Positions 53,767-64,000 of a stretch of 64,000 nt of DNA are shown here, in pieces. Positions within the stretch are counted from its first letter, which is position 1; each line of letters opens with the position of its first letter. Under the pieces are notes generated by a model. That model worked only from the letters and a program-made list of their open reading frames with translations. It did not search any database and was not told where the DNA came from. The DNA is taken from assembly GCA_023052935.1 (NCBI GenBank), contig CM041292.1, positions 101,968,426-102,032,425 on the forward strand, given 5' to 3'. Both the position numbers and the translations under genes were made by a program. This DNA is from Piezodorus guildinii. Its lineage: Eukaryota > Arthropoda > Insecta > Hemiptera > Pentatomidae.

Positions 53767-53771
53767 ATAAA
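53766..53771 (+). terminator. Polyadenylation signal overlapping a stop codon
   Basis: AATAAA shares its first A with the TGA of the last Polinton ORF. Confidence 0.5.
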
Positions 53772-53795
53772 AATGTGTTTAAAGCTATTCACCAT

Positions 53796-54482
53796 GAATG
53801 AAAGGGGTCACTGTCACGGTTTGAACACCTATAAACCCTGAATGAAGGTCAATGGCATGGTCTAACAGCCTCTAAACCTGAATGTGTGAGTGAATGTGTG
53901 GTGAATAGAATAACCCTGCAGAATAATTTCGATGCTCATATTTCTCTTTCAAATACATGAACAAAAAATTTAAGAAGAAAAGAAATGTTTTCTTATCTTT
54001 GGCTTAATCGAAAATATCTTAAGCACATTATTTCATATGTACTTCATACACCGTTTCTGATTTGCCATACTCTTCCGACCATCCCAAAAGATTCTCGTGA
54101 TGAACTGACCTATTACAAAAAAAAAAAGAAAAGGATATGTTTTATTTAATTCTACATTGTATTACATAGAAGATGACATTTTATGTTTAAATAAATTCAG
54201 ATTTTTATTTGCTTTATTTTACATTTAATTTTATTATAAAAATGTTTCATTTAATTATTGATTGTATCACATAGAAGATTATATTTTATTTTTATTTTTT
54301 ACGAATTCAGATTTTTATTTTTTCGTTTAATTTTATTTAAAAAATGAAATTGTAAAAAAAAATAATAAAACTAATAAATTTAAAAAAAATTCACATAAAA
54401 AGCTAAAAAATTATTAAAAAAAAAAAAAATTAAAAAAAACAAAACCTCTTCGATGTACCTTTACCTTGACGTGGTGAAGAGG
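53796..54482. other. Block 2 tail: repeats, A/T-rich DNA, stem-loop
   Basis: Two 45-bp units (GAATGAAAGGGGTCAC..., GAATGAAGGTCAATGG...) each end in TAAACC; they resemble the unit at 48128-48183 (GAATGAATGGGTCCCTGG, TAAACCT). They are followed by A/T-rich DNA sharing AGATGACATTTTAT with 47713 and by the stem-loop at 54445-54482. Confidence 0.65.
54445..54482 (+). terminator. Conserved stem-loop after gene block 2
   Basis: The outer stem is CCTCTTC/GAAGAGG and the inner part is ACCTTGACGTGGT. It is equivalent to 48409-48446 with a longer, base-substituted but still paired outer stem, and both are followed by CTTA. The position relative to the last gene is the same in both blocks. Confidence 0.5.
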
Positions 54483-54738
54483 CTTAAGGCTTAATGCCGA
54501 ACAAAAAAAGGTACAACACTTTACTTAATAATAATATTATAAACTCATTTAATAGGAAACCATTACGATGTAGTATATCATTATTATAATTCACAACTAT
54601 ATTATTATTATTTACACTAAAGTACATCAAATAATATTAATTTGTTTTCGTTCGAGAGCATTAACGTTATCATTGTTTATTTCTTTCGGAAGAATTAAGG
54701 ATTATAGCGAAGTTAGGTAGAAGACCGAAGCCGGCCGA

Positions 54739-56673
54739 GATTAGACGAACTCTTCCGAAAACATCGCTAATAGCAATTCTAAAGCAGAATTGTTAATGAT
54801 AAGTAAATAATACATATAAAAGTTAAAAAATGGTCTAAGAAGATGAGAAAATAACTAAAAATGTTGAAAAAATATATAAAAAATTATACTCGCCTACCGA
54901 AATAGGTACAAGTTTTATATTATTATATATTTATACACTATCAGTACAAATTTGATGTTTACGTCTTAAATTAAGCTTGTTTACGATTAAATCTTTTTAC
55001 TATACTAAGAGATAAAACGTACAAGGTCCGCATCATATTTATATATATAATAATGCTTCAAAGTCTCAGAGCTTAAGGAATCTTTTATCGCTACTTAAAA
55101 TGTAGGATTGATGACCAAAGTTCACAGCTGTATAGTATTAAAAATCATTATACATAGGAAGATAATAGCCCATGGTCCAAGAGCTTAAGGAACCTTTTAT
55201 CGCTATTTAAATATTAGGATTAAGGATCAAAGTTCAAAGCTGTACAGGATTAAGAAGCCGTATAACGATGTTTATATTAAAGGCATTAAAGGTTCAAAGT
55301 CCATGTTTACGTTTAAGCTTAAGGAACTTTTTATCGCTACTTAAAATGTAGGATTAAAGATCAAAGTTCAAAGCTGTATAGGATTAAGAAGCCCTATAAC
55401 GATGTTTATATTAAAGGCATTAGGAAGGTTCAAAGTCCATGTTTCCGTTTTACATACCTGCATGCTTCAACATGATTCAAACCTGTTTGTACTTTCGCTA
55501 ACCTGTTTTTACATGATTCGACATGTTGGTGCATGCTCGAACCGGTCAGGTATAATCATCCTATATTAAAAAAACAAAATGGCGGCTGGATAGACTTAAG
55601 GCTTTTAAATTGTGACGTCATAAAACAAAATGGCGGACGGGTAGACTTATGCTTTATAATGACTTAATACGCTCAAAACGTAGGGAAAAGAAAATGGACG
55701 CAGGGTAGAATCATGCTTTATAAAGACTTAATACGCTCAAAACGTAGGGAAAAGAAAATGGACGCCGGGTAGACTCATGCTTTATAAACTCTCAAGTTAG
55801 GCACTCTGATTGGTTAACTAATGAAGGAGTGGGAGGGGAGCAAAATGTAAACAATGAGAAGGTTATGTAACAGTAAGGGAGGTTTAAAAAAATGTAAACA
55901 ATAGTAAGGTTATGTCACAGTTTGAAAGGTTTCGTAAAAGCACACATTACAATTCGACCATCGGACCTAGCCGGGAGGAACTCTCAAGTTAGGCAGTCTG
56001 ATTGGTTAACTAATGAAGAAGTGGGGGGAGCAAAATGGCGGCCGAGTAGACTCATGCTGTTTGCATTGTTACGTTATAAAAGAAAATGGCGGACGGGTAG
56101 ACTCATGCTTTATAAATACTAAATCAGCCCAAAACGTAGGAAAAAGAAAATGAACGTCGGGTAGACTCATGCTTTGTAAATTGTGACGTCATAAAAGAAA
56201 ATGGCGGACGGGTAGACTCATGCTTTATAAATACTAAATTAGCCCAAAACGTAAGGAAAAGAAAATGGACGCCGGGTAGACTCATGCTTTGTGAATTGTG
56301 ACGTCATAAAAGAAAATGGCGGACGGGTAGACTCATGCTTTATAAATACTAAATTAGCCCAAAACGTAGGGAAAAGAAAATGGACGCCGGGTAGACTCAT
56401 GCTTTATAAAGACTTAATACTCTCAAACAGGGGTCACGTGATCAAAAAGGGGCGTGGCTTAGTGGTTTAGGTTAGGTTGATGAAGGGTCACGTGACTGAA
56501 AAGGGGCGTGGCTTAGTGGTTTAGGTTAGGTCGATGGCGCGAACCAGCGTGGATAAGGTTAGGTCGCGGTCGAAATTCAAATTCAAATCTCCCGCCATAG
56601 GTCACGTGACCAAATGCTGGCATCTGATTGGCTCCTCAAAAAAGTGTGCCAGCTCCCCCATTTCTTATCTACT
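54739..56673. repeat. Right terminal inverted repeat of the Polinton (about 1.9 kb)
   Basis: Reverse complement of 41332-43354. Indels of about 90 bp in total and scattered substitutions separate the arms. The 66-codon frame at 55922-56122 (minus-strand mirror at 41873-42073) differs at two residues between arms, illustrating the low divergence. Confidence 0.95.
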
Positions 56674-56679
56674 AACTGA
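56674..56679. repeat. Polinton target-site duplication, right (AACTGA)
   Basis: Identical to 41326-41331. Confidence 0.95.
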
Positions 56680-56689
56680 ACCTCACGAA

Positions 56690-57580
56690 CTTCCATTAAA
56701 AACTTTATGAACACAAAAATGATTGAAGAATATTACTTATAAAGTTACTAAGCTATTAACGTATACCTTATGGCTGATTTGTATTATTTTAATATTTAAT
56801 AATATACATTTTAACATTGAAATGAAAGTTTTATAACTGCATTTACTTTGATCAACAAAAAAAAATAGGTATATGCGTTAAAGTTATTATTATTTAGCTA
56901 AAAAAATTCAAAAAATAGTACTTTTTTTTTTTTTAGTCGTACAACTATTCGAAATACGATCCATCTAAAATGGGTCTATAGCACAAAACCTAATGAAAAT
57001 AAATATATAACGAAAGCATATTTAATATATTATGGATAAGAATATTTTACATCAGCCTGTCAAAGTTTGTAAATAAGTCATATCGAGATTTGAGTAAAGT
57101 TTATTATTCTCATAAAGTATTCTAAATAAAAAGACCAGCTGGCCTTTAAGAGCAGTATACTCAACTATTTTCAATCGAGTGATAGCCTGCAAGAGATACG
57201 CCTGATCAGGCATCGAAGTGTTTATTCAGCATTAACTCGTCAATCATTTGCAGGCTCTGGGATATATCCATGAGAATATTTCGCACTGTTCAAGTGCCTA
57301 CCAACTGACAAGTAGAATAACGTGTAATCTGATTATTATCAACAGTATGCGCGAATGTATTATTTGTTGTCGGTAAGATTTTGTATTTTCATACAAGAGA
57401 TTGAATTTCACAAATTCGAAAGTTGGGTATATTTTATTATTTCGATTAATTGTTTACACAAGACATCAAAAAAATCACCCAACATCACCATATTAGAAAT
57501 ATATTTGAGTTTAAATAGTTTTCAGTAATTTTTAATTCCATGGAAGCATCCAATTTCCTAAAATAATCCAACAAATCTTG
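56690..57580. other. Non-coding stretch
   Basis: No gene or repeat can be supported. Confidence 0.4.
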
Positions 57581-57582
57581 TG

Positions 57583-58085
57583 CGCGCAACACACGACTAT
57601 CACATACCTATAATAATATAATATAATTAGGAATTAATTAAATTGAATTGTGATAGAAACATGTGTTTTATTAAATAATCCATAATAATTTTTACTAAAA
57701 CAATCAGTTAGTTTCATTGTCTTTTGATCACTCTCCATTAACTTTTACAATTCCGTGTATTAGATAATATTTTTTCTAAAATCTTTAACGGTATATTATA
57801 CATCTATATTACTATTTTTGTGTTCAAACAAAAAACTGGCATAAAACAATTGTTTGCACTTTTCTCTTTTAGTTGTTTATCAAATTCGATCAACTGGCAT
57901 ATTTAGTTGTTATTTTTCAATGCTAACTAGATTATGTGGCTAATTTTCTAAAATCTACAAAATTGTACAAACAAAAGAGTATGACAATTTAAGTTATTGG
58001 CATTTATGCCCAGCCAGACAATTTCAATCAGAATGAAACCTATATGATATTAATGCCTATTAAATTTTACATCCATAAAGTGAGG
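57583..58085 (-). repeat. Interspersed repeat family copy 6
   Basis: Starts with TGTGCGCGCAACACACGACT and contains GATAATATTTTTTCTAAAAT, CCAGCCAGACAATTTCAATC and AGAATGAAACCTATATGAT, the same block order as the reverse complement of 24535-25257. Confidence 0.65.
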
Positions 58086-58372
58086 CCAATCAAAATTGAT
58101 TGAGCCATTTTTAAGAAAACCGTAAAAAAGTTCAAAATGCATGGTATAAAGTGGCTCTTCTGGTTAGCTGATTTTGATGAAAAAGTTGCTGTAATATAAA
58201 AATTAAATCGAAAAAAAATCATCTTTCCGCCATTCATTTTCCTTTTCCCCCTAACAGCTCCCCTTATTTTTATTTCAGGCACCGACACAGGTCACTGCAG
58301 GATGATTCTCAGAACTTGACATTACAATCAGCCGTTTCATTTCGGAATGGTGGAAGATTATATACCCTTTTC

Positions 58373-58373
58373 A

Positions 58374-58443
<70 letters not shown>
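58373..58443. repeat. Poly(A) tract, about 70 A
   Basis: Uninterrupted A run. The sequence on its left (58260-58372) could be a retroposed body, but I see no Pol III boxes or target duplication. The poly-Lys frame across it is an artefact. Confidence 0.9.
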
Positions 58444-58445
<2 letters not shown>

Positions 58446-59698
58446 AGTCATTTATTAATTATTATTTTGCCTTCAAGGCTAATTATTTAATTGCTCATAG
58501 TAATTTAATAATTCAGAAATATACAAGGTCTTTTTTTTTTTTTCATTCGCATTTTTCAGCAGCAATATTTGACAATAGACAAATGTGCTATATGAAACAT
58601 AAGCAGCGGACATGATAGGCATGGAGAAGGAAAGTGCCCAGCAGCACCTCTTCCTAGGCTTGATTTTTGCATAGTCTCTCATCCAGTTTCCTTTCAGTCT
58701 TCTACTGACAGACATTTCAGGTATTGACATGTCGTTTAAATGTCTAATGTCGTGTTCGTGCAGTTTGTTATGAAAATACGAATAGAGAGTACGTATGCAT
58801 TAATCAGTTTTAGTTTATTGCAAGTCTGTATATAGAGTTTTGTTATTTACGTACCAAGGAGTCGTATGAGTTTTACAATTTTTTATTGAAATGATTTCAA
58901 TTTTTGTATGTGAGTCTTTTTTTGCCAGACCGTAATCTCTGAGGTGTAAGTCCATTAGTGTTTAATTAAATATATATGTGTATTTAGTTTCTGTATTTGA
59001 TATATGATATGTGATCGTTTAAATAATTTAATCACGTGCGCTCCTAATTAGATAGGGAAAAATTTGAAGAAGATAAATTGTAATAAAATATGTCCAATAT
59101 AATTTCTATTACAATCGAGGACGAAGAGATTATAATAATAATATAATTTTTTTTCACGAACCATACCTACTAGGAAATATGTCTATTGTACAGTATTTAG
59201 CATGTTATTATTGGGGAAAATAGACACCCAATATAAAATTAGACAAAAAGTAGGAATCTGAAAATCATAAATTTCGCCACCATTGTCAGTGGGATGCGCC
59301 CGCTTTGAGCTAAGAATGAAATGTTGAGAAGCGGTACAAGTGCTGACCCTGGCCTGGGTGTATTATACAACAGGGTGTATTATACAGCTTCATCCAATGG
59401 CTCTGTCGGTTCGTTAGCGCCTTTGATCTCGAACGCCTAAAACGGCGGTCTGTTTATTTGTTAATCCTAATAACCATTTGAACCATCATATTGCTTATAT
59501 ATCAACCACTCGCTCATTTTTTAAACATCATTTAAGCCGTTTTCAGGTATTGAGTTCATATCAGTCAGTTAATTTTGTAGTCAATATTTCAAATAACTAC
59601 CACCTCTTAAGTCACGGATCTACTTCATATTAAATAGTTCGACGAATTCTTAGATAAATTGGCGACAAATGAAATTCGAAATATACTATCCCAGAACC

Positions 59699-59909
59699 TT
59701 TTTTTTTTTGTTTATTGTCCACCCCTACCTCGCCTTTGAAGGCTATACGGGGGTTTCTAGGACCAGAGGGTGAGGGCGGGAGATAAATGCCGAGATAAAA
59801 GCCCCCTAACACCGAGACTAAACTCGTACTTATTTGGTTTCACAAGGTTTTGGTCATCTTTAGTGGCTAGGCAACGCGCACTAACCAACTCAGCCACCCT
59901 CTCCCGTGT
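59699..59909 (-). mobile_element. tRNA-derived SINE
   Basis: On the minus strand the 5' end reads GAGGGTGGCTGAGTTGGTTA, with a good Pol III A box (TGGCTGAGTTGG at 59896-59885). A recognisable B box is missing or degenerate. The body ends in an A-rich tail (AATAAACAAAAAAAAA) at 59699. Imperfect direct repeats TATACTAT...AGAACC at 59682-59698 and 59910-59926 (3 mismatches) form the target duplication. About 210 bp long, matching a typical insect SINE. The minus-strand frame over it is not a gene. Confidence 0.8.
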
Positions 59910-60719
59910 TATACTATTTTAGAACCACTCTCCACCTCGGCTTATAACAAAGGATTCAATTTATAGTGATTGGTCCGAGTGATGCATGAATAGTACAAGG
60001 ACATCTTCCCCGACCAGTTTCCTACCGCAGCCATGCATATTTAAGGCTCCGTTATGAAATGAAGGACGAAGGAAGATTGGCAAAATAATTTAATATTTAT
60101 AGGGACTAGAAAACGCTTTATTATTCCGGCTTCAAAGAATTTATAAATATCATATGAAGCTGAGGAACGCAAAATTACATTTTGAGGGTGAAACCCGGGA
60201 TAGGCATCCATCTCTTGAGGCATAAATTTCAGGGCGCATTGATAAGGCACATCATACGAGCTCATTTGGAAAGAGAACGTTATCTTCATCTGACCTTTTG
60301 CTTAACTTCAATCTCTTTCAACACACATTAAAAGGATCAGAGTAAATAAAGATTGAAAAATGTAGTAATAATGAAATTGATAGCTCATGTTCATTGCGTA
60401 TTCATTTATTCTTGCGAAATACGTCCTTTAAAATCAACAGAAAACCTATGCATACACTATGAATGTGAATAAAAATAAAATTATATCAGCAATAACTGTT
60501 AAATATTATTGTTTCAACATTCTATGAAATACTATTCGGAAAACGTTGAATCAAAGTTAAAACAATGTCAGTCATAATATGAAGCGTCATATCTTTTAAA
60601 AGTTTAAGAACTTGATTGACGAAAGCGTAAAATGAAAAACAAAATACAATAAGCACTATATCTAACTCAAAACGGCTAAAACAAATCAATACAATTTTAA
60701 AAGCAGAAGATTAAGCTTG

Positions 60720-62285
60720 TACTTTCACTTACCTATATATGTAATATACAGGAAGGGAAAGTAATGTTATCGTGAAAATTTTCTAATTCGAGTTTTCAAC
60801 AGAAATACACGTTTGAGGATCCCCTAAGTATAACTGACTAATTCCCGCAAAAATGTGTGTGTGTATTTGACCACTCTAGCTCAAAAACGTGAAGTTGTTA
60901 AAACTTTTTCATCAAAATCGGCCAACTAGAAGAGCCACTTAATAATCCTGCTACACTCAAAAACTCCTCCAACGATTTCGATTATCCTTGCTGGATCGAT
61001 GTAAAAATTAATGGGATTTTACATGATCCAGATTTCATTCTAATTTAAATAATATGACAGGACTTAAGTGTTGATATTTTATTTTTATTTCTTCACGTAT
61101 AGTAAGTACCTTCAATTTTGTAGATTCGAAAATATTAAACATATCATGTTATTCCATTGATAAAAAAGACAGTTAAATGAATTTGATAACCCTCTAAATT
61201 AGAAAAAAAAAACACTTTTTTTCTGGACTTTTTCCTCTTCCTCACTCTCTATCTCTCTATCTCTCCTTCCGTAAACAATAATAGTAATATAGATGTATAA
61301 TATACCGTTATATTTTCCCTAAAGACAACCTAATGATTTTAGACAAAGCGTATAGTTTATTTCTTCCAGAAAGGTAACATAAAACTTCCGTTAGGATGTT
61401 ATCTGAATAAATGCCAATATAAAAACATTGTATGCCTTTGAATTACATTTAATAGACATTTAAAGTCTTCAGTTAAATTTTCTACAGAAATTAAATCTGT
61501 AAGGCGAAAAATGTTCAGGCTTAACCATTTATTACCATCCTCAAGCCTATCTCTTCGACTAAAATCGATCATTCTTCGTCCATAAACTTTTCTGCATCAC
61601 TTTTTCCACATTTAGTGCAATCAACGGAAAAGCGTGTCTAATCATTGCATCCTAAGAAGAGTCGCAGAAGGAAGGAAATTCCAAACAGTAAAAACATCAA
61701 TATCACATGAAGTGCTAACAATTCAAAACATTAAAAATATTTTAAGTAAGAGGAACCTAAAGTTTTTTTAATCAGCAAAACCAACATATTTAATCAAGTG
61801 AAACCAACTGGAATACCCCAGCGATTGCAGAAACTATTCAATAAATATATGTTAGTTTTATTTAATTAATATTAGTATTAGTATTTTAATTAATATTAAT
61901 ATTAATATTAGTTAGTTTAGTTAATAAATATATGTTAGTAAATATATGTTAGTTTAAGTTAAAGGTGAGTCCGTTCAACTGATTAACATTATTAAAATAT
62001 TCTTAATCTCCAGAAGTTACGTTGAAGAGATGTACGAATACGATGAAGAGGGAATACGGGAAAAAATAAAATAAAAAGTTTATAAATTTGTTTATCTTAT
62101 ATACAAAGACGTGGAAGGTAATAAAAAGTGACGAATATGGTATGAACTTAGATTGTCGCAGAAATTATATTACAATTTATGCTATCAAAACTCAATGTAA
62201 TTCTTTAAACTTTGGTGATCTCTAACTTCAGTTAAAAGTTATTAAATTGATTTTGAGTGAAAGTCGTGTTTTGGGAGCACCATGT
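60720..62285 (+). repeat. Interspersed repeat family copy 7 (long version)
   Basis: The head TTTCACTTACCTATATATGT with AGGGAAAGTAATG and the tail GAGTGAAAGTCGTGTTTTGG with GCACCATG enclose about 1.56 kb, twice the length of copy 4. The middle contains extra AT-rich DNA, including TTAATATTAATATTAATA repeats near 61890, so it holds an internal insertion or is an older, longer form. Confidence 0.55.
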
Positions 62286-62286
62286 T

Positions 62287-62840
62287 TTTTATTTTATATA
62301 ACTGATTGAATAAAGTACTCTATATCAGTTTATAAAATAATAAAATTAATTAAGCAGTAATTAAATTAATTAGGTATAATGCCTCTCAATTAACTTTACT
62401 ATGTTCAAGCGAAAGTTTTTTTTCCAGATTATTGTGTGAAAGAAAATGAATTATTTTCACAAACATGAAGATCAATTGGTTCAACTTTGTTTATATAATC
62501 CAAATTTAATTAATTTCTTGGGTTAATTTGAGAGGATATTAGAAGATGTAGTTCCTTACTGGAAATTGACATGGTCCTAACTAACAGCCTGTGGTGCGGC
62601 TGACCGCGGGTCGGCTACCTAGCCCATATTTCTAAGGACTCAACCCGTCAGCATTAAACTGACAATTTAAGCCTTACTTAATTGAATTTAAAAATAATAT
62701 AGAATTATATTTAAATACTCTTGATATTCAGCCTCGCTATCCCGAAGTTTATTCTTGATTCGAAGTAATTTAATATAATATTCCAAAAATATGTAAAAAA
62801 AAAACTATATTAACAAAATGATAGTTTGATTTTGAGCTTT
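62287..62840. other. Non-coding stretch
   Basis: AT-rich, with no supportable feature. Confidence 0.4.
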
Positions 62841-62849
62841 TTTTTTTTT

Positions 62850-63060
62850 TTTTCTGTACTCATTTTTTCTCTGGAAGCCCGATTTTTAAACAGAAATATA
62901 AGTTTAAGGGTTCCCTTATTCTGAACAACCAAGTCTGGCATCAATGTGTGTCTGTGTTTAATAATTATATTCAAGATAAAGTTTTATTTCAATTTTCGTA
63001 TAATATTAGTTCTCACTAAAATAAAGACATTTCCGATTTGGTTACAAACAAGTGTTGTGT
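62850..63060 (+). repeat. Interspersed repeat family copy 8 (fragment)
   Basis: Contains GTTTAAGGGTTCCCTTATTC, AACCAAGTCTGGCATCAATG and a TGTGTGTCTGTG run, the degraded head part of the family. Confidence 0.45.
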
Positions 63061-63148
63061 TGACAAGATGGGATGTTCAACTAAAGAACTAAATTACCAG
63101 GACATACAACCAAAAGTTGTCTAAATGGGTAAAAAAAATAAAGTAAAA

Positions 63149-64000
63149 ATTTGGTGCGGGCAACACACAACTTTCACTTACCTCCGTTTTTAATATCGAT
63201 TAATTTTGTTTTAAATACAGTTAGAGGTAAAAATGAGTGAAACTAATAAAGTATTAATTAAATTGAAATTGTTTAGAAACACGTGTTTTCTTAAAAAAAT
63301 CTACTAAACTATTATCTAAAATAATCAGTTAGTTTTATAGGCTTTTCATCACTCTTCATTAACTTTTACAGATTTTTGTATAAGATTATATTTTTCTAAA
63401 ATATTTAGCCCTCGAACGATATATTATACATACATTAAAAAAAAATTGTAGTTTTCTCCTTTAGTTCATTATTGAATTCGTTTACCTTCATATTTACCTA
63501 TTTTTCATCAATGATTACAAGATGATATGGTTATTTATATAGAATGTACAAAATTAAAGACAATTTAGAGTTGAAAGAAATGAAAATATCGGCATCTAAG
63601 CCTTGTCAGACTATTTCAAACAGAATGAAAGCTACATGATATTAAGGCATATTAAATTTTACATCGATATAGCGAGTTTAATCAAAATCGTTAGAGCCGT
63701 TTTTGAAAAAATCATAAAAAGGTGCAAAATGCATGGCACAAAGTGGCTCTTCTGGTAAACTGATTTTGATGAAAAAGGCTTTGTAATCTCTCGGGCGTAT
63801 ATTTGTCTTAAATATGAAATTTCAGTTTCATAGGACTTTTCGCTTATACCCTGGAGTTACCACACACGGAAACAGGCAGACACAACACACACACACACAC
63901 ACACACCAGACTTCGTCATTTGGACTAAGGTGACCCTAAAACGTGTATTTCCGTTGAAAACTCAAATTCTAAAATTTTTAAGATTGTAATACTTTACCTT
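63149..64000 (-). repeat. Interspersed repeat family copy 9, running off the window
   Basis: Begins GGTGCGGGCAACACACAACT and TTTCACTTACCTCCGTTTTT. It then follows the same block order and carries the reverse complement of the head (CCTAAAACGTGTATTTCC, TACTTTACCTT) at the window end. An (AC)n run lies at 63882-63905. Confidence 0.75.

Larger units (their letters stand above)
41332..56673 (+). mobile_element. Complete Polinton/Maverick element (15,342 bp), recently inactivated
   Basis: Defined by terminal inverted repeats beginning AGTAGATAAG on both sides, flanked by AACTGA duplications. It encodes the Polinton gene set: protein-primed-type DNA polymerase B, A32/FtsK-like packaging ATPase, retroviral-type integrase, adenain-like protease, double jelly-roll capsid-like protein and accessory proteins, all on the plus strand. 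PolB, integrase and the capsid start are damaged, while ATPase, protease and other frames are intact, so death was recent. Such elements are thought to replicate as linear DNA and may form particles. That is family knowledge; nothing here shows activity. Confidence 0.97.

Noticed and set aside
41873..56122. A 66-codon ORF in both TIR arms (41873-42073 minus and 55922-56122 plus)
   Set aside because: It runs across the tandem array and has no family signature; its duplication follows automatically from the inverted repeat.
58316..58615. Poly-lysine ORF
   Set aside because: Translation of the poly(A) tract.
1..64000. CRISPR arrays, operons, rRNA or intact tRNA genes
   Set aside because: None seen; the window is eukaryotic and its short direct repeats are microsatellites or transposon parts.

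Overview
This is a eukaryotic, AT-rich, intron-containing genomic window. It is most likely from an arthropod and probably an insect: exons are split by GT-AG introns, the transposons are Jockey, RNase H-bearing I/R1/LOA-like and CR1-like LINEs plus Gypsy, BEL/Pao and Polinton/Maverick elements, and the Polinton promoters use arthropod-style TCAGT/TCATT initiators. The species cannot be named from the sequence. There is no bacterial or organellar content.

Left part (1-20,000). A plus-strand gene or genes of acidic, probably nuclear proteins contributes candidate exons at 222-725 and 1194-1396, and a phase-consistent pair at 3360-3695 and 10063-10143 followed by AATAAA. The intron of that pair holds a decayed RNase H-type LINE (minus strand, 4724-9741). 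On the minus strand, four exons (19057-18844, 17415-17277, 17194-17085, 10732-10639) join in frame into a reeler plus Spondin_N protein, an F-spondin orthologue. Its introns carry a dead Gypsy element with a tRNA-Phe primer binding site, several LINE pieces, a degenerate tandem array and (TA)n tracts. One LINE tail touches the acceptor of the reeler exon.

Middle part (20,000-41,300). I see no convincing host gene here. It holds a near-perfect foldback element, members of an interspersed repeat family ending in GGTGCGGGCAACACACGAC, a BEL/Pao integrase relic, a 5'-truncated LINE with a perfect 14-bp target duplication, a long Jockey element (27290-31392) and two further Jockey fragments.

Polinton (41332-56673). 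This is an end-to-end Polinton/Maverick of 15,342 bp with 6-bp target duplications (AACTGA) and terminal inverted repeats of about 2 kb. All genes read rightwards. Block 1 is a protein-primed-type family B DNA polymerase, broken by two in-frame TGA codons and one frameshift. Block 2 is a packaging ATPase, a 320-aa Polinton protein, a retroviral-type integrase (frameshifted before its chromodomain), an adenain-like protease, a 50-aa ORF, a major capsid-like protein without an ATG, and a 159-aa protein. The most striking feature is regulatory. Seven transcription-unit starts have a TATA box followed 32-34 nt later by an initiator A, usually within the end of the preceding ORF and in three cases overlapping its TAA stop. 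Each gene block also ends in the same module: direct repeats, T/A-rich sequence and a covarying stem-loop around ACCTTGACGWGGTG.

Right part (56,680-64,000). More copies of the interspersed repeat family, a 72-A tract and a tRNA-derived SINE with a target duplication; no host gene was recognised.
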